DNA of 64,000 nt from an uncultured Pseudomonadales bacterium (GTDB lineage Bacteria > Pseudomonadota > Gammaproteobacteria > Pseudomonadales > Azotimanducaceae). Below are positions 55,016 through 64,000 of this stretch, piece after piece; positions within the stretch are counted from its first letter, which is position 1, and each line of letters starts with the position of its first letter. The notes beneath the pieces were generated by a model. That model was not told where the DNA came from. It made no database searches and worked only from the letters and a program-made list of their open reading frames with translations. Position numbers and translations under genes: made by a program. The DNA is taken from NCBI GenBank assembly GCA_951813515.1, contig OX638346.1, positions 2,783,617 through 2,847,616 of the forward strand. Direction: 5' to 3'.

Positions 55016-56041
55016 GTGGCATTGCCCGGGATGATCCTGACGGGGACCGCGAGTTCCGCTGCGCTTCGGCGGCGCCTCGTCGGCCTGGCTCTTGGCTGTG
55101 TGCGCCGGGAGTACCCGAACCGTATCGGCCACCTCCTCAGATCCGACGCGGATGTCCTCCCGCCGCGCCGCCTTACGCCCGCTTTCTTCGGCTGTTTCGA
55201 CTGGCACAGCGCGGTCCACGCCCACTGGCTGCTCGCGCGCCTGTGCAGAATGGAGCAGGACGCGGACTATGCGCCGAAGGCCAGGGCCGCGCTGGCGCTG
55301 GCGCTCACGCAGCGGAACATGACCGCCGAGTTGAACTACGTGGCGGCGCGGCCCGCGTTCGAACGTCCCTACGGCATGGCGTGGCTGCTGCAGCTTGCCG
55401 CCGAACTGCACGAGTGGGATGACCCGGACGCGCGGAACTGGCTTGAGGCGCTGCGACCGCTCGAGGAACATGCCGCGGCGGTATTCGAGGACTGGCTGCC
55501 CAAGCTCCCGTACCCCGTGCGCAGCGGGACCCACGACCAGACGGCGTTCTCCCTGGGCCTGGTGCACGACTGGGCGCGGATCACGGGAGCGTCGGGGCTG
55601 CGGGATCTGGTCGAACGCCGCAGCGTGGCGTTCTATGCCGGAGACCGCGACGCCCCCCTGCGGTACGAACCGTCCGGCCACGATTTCCTGTCGCCGAGCC
55701 TCGCGGAGGCGGACCTGATGCGTCGGATTCTGCCTCCCGATGCCTGCCGCGATTGGCTTGCCGGCTTCCTCGGAACCTTCGAACTCGACCCGGTGGCCGT
55801 CCAGGATCCGCACGACGGACACTTGGTGCATCTCGCGGGACTCAACCTGAGTCGCGCCTGGATGCTTGAAGGCATCACCTCGGTGGCGCCATCCGAGAAG
55901 CTCGCCGCAATGGCCGCCCGCCACCGCGATGCGGGTCTCGGTGCGCTGGACGGGCTTACGTATGCGGGCACCCACTGGCTGGGCACCTTCGCCGCCTACC
56001 TCGAAACCCGTCGCGGCCTGGGATCAACTGATCCAGCCTAG
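55016..56041 (+). CDS. DUF2891 family protein
   Basis: 341 residues from a GTG start. Matches the DUF2891 family of (alpha/alpha)-type helical proteins: FFGCFDWHSAVHAHWLLARL, YGMAWLLQLAAELHEW, GTHDQTAFSLGL, SGHDFLSPSLAEADLM. Conserved His/Asp pairs suggest a sugar-active or other hydrolytic fold, but no activity is known to me. No signal peptide. Confidence 0.82.
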   Translation: MALPGMILTGTASSAALRRRLVGLALGCVRREYPNRIGHLLRSDADVLPPRRLTPAFFGCFDWHSAVHAHWLLARLCRMEQDADYAPKARAALALALTQRNMTAELNYVAARPAFERPYGMAWLLQLAAELHEWDDPDARNWLEALRPLEEHAAAVFEDWLPKLPYPVRSGTHDQTAFSLGLVHDWARITGASGLRDLVERRSVAFYAGDRDAPLRYEPSGHDFLSPSLAEADLMRRILPPDACRDWLAGFLGTFELDPVAVQDPHDGHLVHLAGLNLSRAWMLEGITSVAPSEKLAAMAARHRDAGLGALDGLTYAGTHWLGTFAAYLETRRGLGSTDPA

Positions 56042-56078
56042 AATGTAGGGGACTACCCGCCAACCAGGGAGAGATCCG

Positions 56079-56912
56079 TTGGGATACGACCCGGCAATCC
56101 CGCAGGCGCACTATGATCGCCTGGCGGACGACGAGTGGACGCGGCTGACGCGCAGCCGTCGCGGCGAACTCAACTTCCTCGTGCACATGGACGTGCTCAA
56201 GCGGCACATCGCCGCCGACATGGATGTGCTGGAGATCGGCGCGGGCGGCGGCATCTACACCAAGGAACTGGTGCACATGACGCGGCGGCTGGTGGTCTCG
56301 GACATCTCACAGGTGCAACTCGCGCTGAACCGCGACCACATGCGGGACCTGGGTGTTCTCGATCGGGTGGACGAATACCGCGTCCTCGACATGGTGGACC
56401 TGGGTGCGCTAGAGGCGGAGTCGTTCGACGCCGTCGTGTGCGTGGGCGGCCCCTTGAGTTACCTGCTCGACAGGGAATCCGCCGGTGTGCGGCAGATGCT
56501 CCGCGTGGTCAGGCCAGGCGGCATTGTTGTGCTGGGGGTGATGTCGCTGATCAATACGCTGGTGCTATTCATGGGCATGGTGCCGGAAGAGACCGAGAAG
56601 ATCGGCATCGACAACATGCGCTGGCTGCTCGAGACGGGCTACCAGGACCGCGAGCATCACCCAGCCACCGAGCACTACTGCCACATGATGACGAGCGCGG
56701 ATGTCGACGCGCTTCTCGCGCGAGAGGCTGTCGACGTCGTGGAGAAGCGCGCCGCGGGCGTGCTGGGCATGGCGGGAGAGGAAGCGCTGAACGCGGTGAG
56801 GCAGGACGACGCCCTGTGGGCGCTGATTGTCGAGAGGGAACTCGCCTGGTCGAAGTTGCCGGGTACGCTGGATGTTGGGGACAACATCGTCTACGTGATC
56901 CGCAAGCGTTAA
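56079..56912 (+). CDS. SAM-dependent methyltransferase (class I)
   Basis: 277 residues. SAM-binding motif DVLEIGAGGGIYT, motif II-like SDISQVQL, and DAVVCVGGPLSYLLD preceding a VRPGGIVVLGV strand. The TTG start has a good Shine-Dalgarno AGGGAG at 56065-56070. The target is unknown; the C-terminal part (LFMGMVPEETEKIG) does not match a named subfamily I know. Confidence 0.85.
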   Translation: MGYDPAIPQAHYDRLADDEWTRLTRSRRGELNFLVHMDVLKRHIAADMDVLEIGAGGGIYTKELVHMTRRLVVSDISQVQLALNRDHMRDLGVLDRVDEYRVLDMVDLGALEAESFDAVVCVGGPLSYLLDRESAGVRQMLRVVRPGGIVVLGVMSLINTLVLFMGMVPEETEKIGIDNMRWLLETGYQDREHHPATEHYCHMMTSADVDALLAREAVDVVEKRAAGVLGMAGEEALNAVRQDDALWALIVERELAWSKLPGTLDVGDNIVYVIRKR

Positions 56913-56962
56913 TCGGGCGCGAAGTCGGCAGCGGCCGGTGCCGACGATGCGAGCGTCCCGAG

Positions 56963-57742
56963 CTATTGCGCTTCGAGGGTGTCGCGAAGGCGACTGGCGA
57001 GGGCGAGGGCAGGCGCAAACGTCGGGTCCGCCGAGAGCGCCGCTTCGATGTGCCGCATCTCGTCGCCCTGGTTCTGCATGTATCCGAGGTATCCGAGGTA
57101 GTAGTGCGCGTAGGGATTATCGTCGCTGATCGCAAGGGACCGCTCCGCGTAGCCGCGTGCCGCCTCGTAGTCGCCCGCGTCGCCGCTTGTGCGCGCCCGC
57201 AGGAACATCTCGTAGGCGCGGCGATCGATCGAGGGCCCGGCGGACACCTCGGCGTCGCCGAGTAGCAGCTTTTCCGCGATGGCGTCGGCGATGGCATCGC
57301 GAAGGGTAAAGATCTCGTCCATCGATCCGCGCGCGTTATCCCGCCAGGCCACGTCGAGATCCGCCAGGTCGGTCAGGCGAGCCGACACCGCGAGCCGGTC
57401 GCCGTCGCGTTCGACGCTGCCTTCCACCACGTAGGTCGCACCCAGCGTATCGGCGAGTTGCCGCAGCCGTGTTTCCCCGCTCCGGTACTCGGAGGTCTCG
57501 CGCGGGTCGAGCACGCCGAAGTCGGAGACGGTGGCGAGGCCGGACCCGATCTCGGCCGCCAGGCCGTGCGCGAGGTGTGCGTCGCCCGCAGACCCCTTGT
57601 CGGTGAACGGCAACACGGCGATGGCGATGCGTTTCGGTGCCATCTCCGGCAACACCATCCACCACCCAATCCCCGTTCCCGCGACGACCACAATCATCGC
57701 CGCGATGGCGAAAGCGAGACCGTTGAATCCTGGTGAGTGCAT
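56963..57742 (-). CDS. TolB-N-like membrane protein with TPR
   Basis: 259 residues: N-terminal transmembrane helix (about 8-30), a periplasmic domain like the TolB N-terminal/FlgO fold (IAIAVLPFTDKGSAGDAHLAHGLAAEI, YVVEGSVERDGDRLAVSARL), then two TPR-like units (ARGYAERSLAISDDNPYAHY). In CadC-like regulators this module sits after a DNA-binding domain or cyclase; here that part is absent, so it could be a truncated or stand-alone version. Confidence 0.72.
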   Translation of the reverse strand: MHSPGFNGLAFAIAAMIVVVAGTGIGWWMVLPEMAPKRIAIAVLPFTDKGSAGDAHLAHGLAAEIGSGLATVSDFGVLDPRETSEYRSGETRLRQLADTLGATYVVEGSVERDGDRLAVSARLTDLADLDVAWRDNARGSMDEIFTLRDAIADAIAEKLLLGDAEVSAGPSIDRRAYEMFLRARTSGDAGDYEAARGYAERSLAISDDNPYAHYYLGYLGYMQNQGDEMRHIEAALSADPTFAPALALASRLRDTLEAQ

Positions 57743-57820
57743 TGGCGAGAGGGAGTGCGCGGACCGTCTATCCGATCTCCGGGCAATGTGGGATTGGCGA
57801 GGCGGTGTCGCTTGTCAGCT

Positions 57821-58009
57821 TCAGCGCTTCGGCACCTGGAGTTCGGTGATCATCGCTTCGAGACGCAGGGTCTGCTCGTTCAGCGCGGTAACGACGCGCC
57901 GAAGGTCGTTCGCCATCACGATGGCCGCTGCTGCCTCGATCGCCGTCTTCTCGTCCGCGAGGGCAGCGGTCAGAACCTGTCGCGCCGTGCGGTATTCACT
58001 ATCATCCAT
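57821..58009 (-). CDS. Small hypothetical protein
   Basis: 62 residues from the ATG at 58009 (MDDSEYRTARQVLTAALADE), preceded by GGAGGG with 9-base spacing. Almost entirely alpha-helical; no known family. The longer in-frame start at 58183 has no ribosome-binding site and lies in a low-complexity Arg/Pro region. It precedes the TolB-N-like gene on the same strand. Confidence 0.6.
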   Translation of the reverse strand: MDDSEYRTARQVLTAALADEKTAIEAAAAIVMANDLRRVVTALNEQTLRLEAMITELQVPKR

Positions 58010-58266
58010 TTCGGGGATCCCTCCATCGTTGGGAGTCAGCCACGTTGACGAACGGGAGCGCAACGTCGGCCGACCGTTTGGTCTTGTTGGTCGAAGTCCG
58101 CGAACTGATCCGCAGACTCCGAATCCCGAAGCGGGTTCGGGCGAACGATTATAGTTAGATCGTCGATTTCCTGTCGCGGGCATCCGCAGGCCGGGTGGGG
58201 CATCCGGGTTGACGCCATCACGACATGTGCTGATAGTGGGAAGGAATATTCAGCGAGTCGCTCACG

Positions 58267-58863
58267 GTGGCTGAACACGCGCACACCTACCTAGTTTCGG
58301 ACCAGACGCGAAAAGAAGTTTGGGACAACGCCCGCAGTGCGGAATACGCCGAGCGGCACTATGGGTTACTGGGCAACGAAAACCGGAAGCGCGACCGTTT
58401 GTGCAGTTTGCTCGCGATAGGGTCGTGCGGCGGTCTCGTGGTTCTATCCATCGCGATGTTGTCAGGCGCTGTCATTCCCTGGATGGCGATCGCATTGTCT
58501 CTTTCCTCGTTTTTGCTGGCTGGCGTCTTGATCGCTCGTGGGGGCTTCGCTCGAAAGGCGTTGGTGTGGACGTTTGCAGCCAAGACGTACGGGCAGGCTG
58601 GCCGGAAGTTCAGAAACTTGCTCGATGTCATCGACCGCAACGAGATCGAAGACGAGGAGGTGAGGGTCAGACTGATGAGACTGACAATGAGCACGAAAGC
58701 CGCAATAGAGCGGAGTGTGAAGTCCGCGCGCAACTGGAAAGGCTCCGTGCCGGATGACCTAAGGAGACACCAGAGTCCGCCCCTCCCCGGACCGGCGACG
58801 CCGCCACCAAGGCCGGCACCTCCACCTTCTCCCCCGGAACCAACGCTTGCCGCGATCAGATAG
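58267..58863 (+). CDS. Two-transmembrane protein, SLATT-like topology, Pro-rich tail
   Basis: 198 residues: N-terminal helical part with WDNARSAEYAERHYGLL, two adjacent transmembrane helices (about 46-66 and 70-90), a cytoplasmic helical stretch, and a tail of PPP/PPS repeats (about 168-198). This plan resembles SLATT-domain membrane proteins linked to nucleotide-second-messenger defence systems, but no cyclase, SLOG or other partner is adjacent, so the link is weak. GTG start. Confidence 0.6.
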   Translation: MAEHAHTYLVSDQTRKEVWDNARSAEYAERHYGLLGNENRKRDRLCSLLAIGSCGGLVVLSIAMLSGAVIPWMAIALSLSSFLLAGVLIARGGFARKALVWTFAAKTYGQAGRKFRNLLDVIDRNEIEDEEVRVRLMRLTMSTKAAIERSVKSARNWKGSVPDDLRRHQSPPLPGPATPPPRPAPPPSPPEPTLAAIR

Positions 58864-58990
58864 CTCTCGGCGTGGCAGTAGTTGATCGCTGCTCGCCCAG
58901 GTTCTTTCAGATGATCGCAGGTGCCCGGTCGCACACGAACAGGTCCGCGACATCGGCTCACGATTTCGCGCAAGCGCTTTCCGGGAACTG

Positions 58991-59398
58991 TCATCGTGAT
59001 CCAACAAGGTGCCTGACCAGGTCTTGACCAGTAAGCGTCTCTCCATCGGAGAGTGCCGCGATGGCCCAGGAGTACTTGCCATCTCCTTGCGTCTTGTTCC
59101 TGAGGTGCACGAACAAGACTTCGATATCGTGACCCGTAGTGTTCCTCACCTTGAGCACGTAGGTCTTGTCTTTCGCGTCCAGCAACATGGGTATGGGGAA
59201 ATCTCCGGTCTCGGGGCGCCATTCGTAAGTCTCGTCGATCATTCCGACGAACTCCTCGACTGTTAATTCAGCAATGCCAGATTCGTCCCCTGTGGGCGAC
59301 GTGACTTTCGACTGCAGAAAATCCGGTGGCGGCTCGATGTCACCGCAACCGACAAGAGTCAGACCCATTGTCGCGCCGATAAGGAATCCTCGGATCAT
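58991..59398 (-). CDS. Small lipoprotein of unknown function
   Basis: 135 residues with a lipoprotein signal ending LTLVGC (Cys18). The mature part is acidic, then a beta-rich domain (VLKVRNTTGHDIEVLFVHL). The ATG at 59398 follows AGGGAGGTCAG, a near-ideal Shine-Dalgarno, which is why the upstream in-frame ATG at 59422 is not used. No homologous family recognised. Confidence 0.78.
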   Translation of the reverse strand: MIRGFLIGATMGLTLVGCGDIEPPPDFLQSKVTSPTGDESGIAELTVEEFVGMIDETYEWRPETGDFPIPMLLDAKDKTYVLKVRNTTGHDIEVLFVHLRNKTQGDGKYSWAIAALSDGETLTGQDLVRHLVGSR

Positions 59399-59492
59399 CT
59401 GACCTCCCTTCGATGACGGCACCCGACATCAGGGCATGCTTTGCTTGTGTGCCGACAGGACTGGTGAGACCACTTCGTTCCGAGTGGATGAA

Positions 59493-59569
59493 TGGTCGGA
59501 GTGCGCGGATTTGAACCGCGGGCCCCCGCCTCCCGAAGGCGGTGCTCTACCAGGCTGAGCTACACTCCG
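59493..59569 (-). tRNA. tRNA-Pro(CGG)
   Basis: 77-base cloverleaf on the minus strand with CCA encoded (59493-59495). Acceptor stem CGGAGTG/CACTCCG with discriminator A. Anticodon stem CCGCC/GGCGG with loop TTCGGGA gives anticodon CGG. The D-loop AGCCTGGTAGAGC and T-arm GCGGTTCAAATCCGC are canonical. Confidence 0.97.
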
Positions 59570-59679
59570 ACGATCTCGCGCGGCATGGGCCGGCGGGCGG
59601 CGTATTGTAATGCGGGCGGCATGGCACACGCCAACCCGACGTCAATATTCCAACCAGGTACCTCGGTTGCGACTTGCGC

Positions 59680-60693
59680 CTAGCGCATGCGGGCGACGGC
59701 GAAGCTGGTGAGGGCCTCGAGCGCTTCGCGGTAGATGTTCGCGGGCAGGTGCGTGAGGGAGTCGGCGGCGCAGGCGGCGAATTCGACGGCGCGGTCGCGG
59801 GTGTAGTCGAGGGCGCCGGAGCGTCGGACGGCGGTCCGGACGGCGGTCAGCGCGTCGGCGCAGCGGGTATCGAGCGCGTCGCGCACCAGCGCCGCGTCTT
59901 CGGGGCTGCCGTACTTCATGGTGCGAATGAGGGGCAGCGTCGCCTTGCCTTCGGCGAGGTCGTCGCCGATATTCTTGCCCATGACTTCGCTGTCGCCCTC
60001 GTAGTCGAGCCAGTCGTCGACGAGCTGGTACGCCAGGCCGAAGTCCCTGCCGTAGGCGCGCGTCGCCTGGATCACGTCCGGGTCCCTGGTGGCGAGCACG
60101 GCGGCGGTGTGGGCGGCCGCCTGGAACAGCAGGGCGGACTTGCGCAGGATCACTTCCATGTAGTCCGCTTCGTCGTAGGCGGCGTTGCCGATGTTGTCGA
60201 GTTGCAGGACCTCGCCCTCGGCGATGATGTTGGTCGCGTCCGCGACGATGGCCATGACGTCCATGTTGTCGAGGTCCACCATGAGTTGGAACGCGCGTGA
60301 GTACAGGAAGTCGCCGACGAGGACGCTGGGAGAGTTGCCCCAGGTGACGTTCGCGGTTGCGCGGCCGCGCCGCAGGTTGGAACGGTCCACGACGTCGTCG
60401 TGCAGCAGCGTGGCGGTGTGGAGGAATTCGATGATCGCCGCGAGTCGGATGTGATCCGATGCGTCGTAGCCACAGCAGCGCGCGGTCAGCAGCACGATCA
60501 GTGGACGCAGGCGCTTGCCGCCGCTGTTGACGATATAGGCGCCTATCTGCTCGACCAGGGCGACGTCGGACGCCAGTTGGGTCGGGATAAGCGCGTTGAC
60601 TTGGGCGAAGTCGCTGGCGGCGAGCCGGTAGATGGACGCGAGGTCGGTTGCGTCGAGGCGCGGCGCGCGGGCGACTGCCGGGTTTGACGCCAT
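59680..60693 (-). CDS. ispB: Octaprenyl diphosphate synthase (IspB)
   Basis: Trans-isoprenyl diphosphate synthase making the side chain of ubiquinone. 337 residues. First aspartate-rich motif LLHDDVVDRSNLRRG (Asp99, Asp100, Asp103), second QLVDDWLDYEG (Asp226, Asp227, Asp230), and GGKRLRPL. The ATG at 60693 (MASNPAV) is my start; the open frame continues upstream to 61089 but has no match. Divergent from rplU, as in E. coli. Confidence 0.92.
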   Translation of the reverse strand: MASNPAVARAPRLDATDLASIYRLAASDFAQVNALIPTQLASDVALVEQIGAYIVNSGGKRLRPLIVLLTARCCGYDASDHIRLAAIIEFLHTATLLHDDVVDRSNLRRGRATANVTWGNSPSVLVGDFLYSRAFQLMVDLDNMDVMAIVADATNIIAEGEVLQLDNIGNAAYDEADYMEVILRKSALLFQAAAHTAAVLATRDPDVIQATRAYGRDFGLAYQLVDDWLDYEGDSEVMGKNIGDDLAEGKATLPLIRTMKYGSPEDAALVRDALDTRCADALTAVRTAVRRSGALDYTRDRAVEFAACAADSLTHLPANIYREALEALTSFAVARMR

Positions 60694-60750
60694 CTTGCCG
60701 AAGCTCCATTTCGCGGTGTCGCGGCCATCGCCTGCCTTGAGAGCCGCGCG

Positions 60751-60779
60751 TTGTAAAGACTGTCTCCGGTCCGTAGAAT
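60751..60779 (+). promoter_or_regulatory. Sigma-70 promoter for rplU-rpmA-obg-proB
   Basis: TTGTAA (60751-60756), 17-base spacer, TAGAAT (60774-60779). The predicted start near 60786 leaves a leader of about 150 bases before rplU. Good match and position for a ribosomal protein operon. Confidence 0.6.
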
Positions 60780-60835
60780 TACGCGCCTTTACCGGGTCGC
60801 GACGCGTATGGCCTGATAGCGGGTCGCGGCCTTTT

Positions 60836-60883
60836 GCGTTGAATCGGGCGTTGAATCGTGTGTTGAATCGCGCGTCGAATCTA
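60836..60883 (+). repeat. Four tandem 12-base units in the rplU leader
   Basis: GCGTTGAATCGG, GCGTTGAATCGT, GTGTTGAATCGC, GCGTCGAATCTA. Regular period 12 within the probable 5' leader of the rplU operon. Unrelated in sequence to GGGACACCCATC. Could be slippage or a binding-site array. Confidence 0.7.
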
Positions 60884-60937
60884 CGGTGAGCCGGTTTTGC
60901 CGGCATTGTAGTACAGAAGGTTTTCTCGGGTGTCGTC

Positions 60938-61249
60938 ATGTTTGCGGTTTTTGAAAGCGGCGGTAAGCAGCATCGCGTGTCTGAAGGGGATGTGATCCGA
61001 CTCGAGCGCCTGTCGGGAGAACCCGGCGAGAGCGTCGAGTTCGACCGCGTTCTGCTCGTCTCGGAGGGCGATGGCGTCACCGTGGGCATGCCCTATGTCG
61101 AGGGCGGCAAGGTCACCGCCGAAGTCTTGGGACAGGGACGCGGCGCCAAGATCCGGGTCATCAAGTTCAAGCGGCGCAAAAATTACCTGCGTCGGATTGG
61201 CCATCGGCAGGATTACACCGAAGTCCGGATCACCGGTATCAATGCTTGA
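60938..61249 (+). CDS. rplU: 50S ribosomal protein L21
   Basis: 103 residues, the usual length. Starts [20 protein letters not shown] and contains [17 protein letters not shown], the rRNA-contacting motif. First gene of the rplU-rpmA-obg-proB run. Confidence 0.98.
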   Translation: MFAVFESGGKQHRVSEGDVIRLERLSGEPGESVEFDRVLLVSEGDGVTVGMPYVEGGKVTAEVLGQGRGAKIRVIKFKRRKNYLRRIGHRQDYTEVRITGINA

Positions 61250-61323
61250 GCCGGTCCGGGCTTCGTGGTGCGTTACAATGTGCCGCGACGCCTGATCCGG
61301 CGTCCACTGGAGGATAGTGCATC

Positions 61324-61626
61324 ATGGCGCACAAGAAGGCTGGCGGCAGCACCCGCAACGGGCGCGACTCGCAATCCAAGCGTCTCGGCATCAAGAAGTA
61401 CAGCGGACAGTTCGTTCGTTCCGGCAACATCCTGGTGCGCCAGCGGGGGACGAAGTTCAACGCCGGCGAGAATGTCGGTTGTGGCCGTGACTACACGCTC
61501 TTCGCCAAGGCCGATGGCTATGTGAGCTTCTCGGTCAAGGGACCCCGCGGCAAAAAGTACCTTGCTGTCACGCCTCACATCGGCGAGCCTGCCGCGCCGG
61601 AAGTTCGCCCGACGACCTCGGAGTAG
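61324..61626 (+). CDS. rpmA: 50S ribosomal protein L27
   Basis: 100 residues. [20 protein letters not shown] is the conserved N-terminus that reaches the peptidyl transferase centre, with no N-terminal cleavage extension. The last 15 residues are longer and more acidic than usual. ATG preceded by GGAGG at 61311. Confidence 0.98.
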   Translation: MAHKKAGGSTRNGRDSQSKRLGIKKYSGQFVRSGNILVRQRGTKFNAGENVGCGRDYTLFAKADGYVSFSVKGPRGKKYLAVTPHIGEPAAPEVRPTTSE

Positions 61627-61639
61627 CGCGGGCAGTTAG

Positions 61640-63954
<2,315 letters not shown>

Positions 63955-63974
63955 CCTGGGCGGGTCCGGGGAGC

Positions 63975-63993
63975 GCGAGGGGGTACCCCTCGC
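63975..63993. repeat. GC-rich hairpin, copy 2
   Basis: GCGAGGGG-GTA-CCCCTCGC, a perfect 8-base stem with 3-base loop, followed by AAGAAGA. Same design and flank as the element at 17558. It lies 20 bases after proB; no U-tract, so it is not a typical terminator. Confidence 0.6.
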
Positions 63994-64000
63994 AAGAAGA

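Overview
The window is a GC-rich chromosomal segment of a gammaproteobacterium. The left end carries the order ndk-rlmN-rodZ-hisS-yfgM-bamB-der, and the right end carries ispB / rplU-rpmA-obg-proB; both arrangements are typical of that class. The species cannot be named from the sequence. Genes overlap tightly (many ATGA or GTGA stop/start overlaps), and TTG and GTG starts are common.

Layout. 1-8414: 3' part of iscS, then the ndk-to-der housekeeping operon. 8935-11090: a leftward pair, xseA and an M23 peptidase. 11300-14300: decayed and mobile DNA, with a broken LuxR-type regulator and a REP-associated (RAYT) Y1 transposase. 14359-18743: acetoacetyl-CoA synthetase, diverging from an alpha/beta hydrolase and a CinA-like/nucleotidylyltransferase fusion. 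19571-28412: type II secretion genes gspE-F-G-H-I-J-K-L-M. 28478-32396: a MATE exporter and a TMTC-like membrane TPR protein. 32581-37414: a gspC-like gene, the secretin gspD, and a lower-GC exported protein ending in a strong terminator. 37893-41382: a phosphopantetheinyl transferase, an XRE antitoxin remnant, an acyl-CoA synthetase and a sulfotransferase-like protein. 41746-45485: a TonB-dependent receptor and an Rpn-type nuclease with a tandemly duplicated tail. 45907-50021: a FAN1-type VRR-NUC nuclease overlapping a DinG/XPD-like helicase with its own nuclease domain. 50042-54707: pyruvate kinase, a MORN protein and a Ser/Thr kinase. 54797-59398: small metal-binding, DUF2891, methyltransferase, TolB-like, 2TM and lipoprotein genes. 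59493-63954: tRNA-Pro(CGG), ispB, and the ribosomal protein/Obg/proB operon.

The outstanding feature is a dispersed repeat family built on the 12-mer GGGACACCCATC (variant GGGACAGCCATC). By hand count there are about 80 copies in ten direct-repeat arrays. Neither strand of the core has a stop codon in any frame. One array lies in frame inside the essential GTPase gene der, making a roughly 100-residue linker between its two G domains. Another sits inside the gsp operon and supplies the only normal start codon and the leader peptide of gspK. The RAYT gene is flanked by copies in opposite orientation, which makes it the natural candidate for mobilising the family.

The secretion genes look like one functional unit split in two: E-M, then C-like and D, with a reversed MATE gene and the TMTC-like gene between. 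The exported protein next to the secretin is a reasonable guess for a secreted or surface substrate. Several genes (gspH start, LuxR, XRE antitoxin, PPTase start) show frame problems, which may be real decay or assembly indels.
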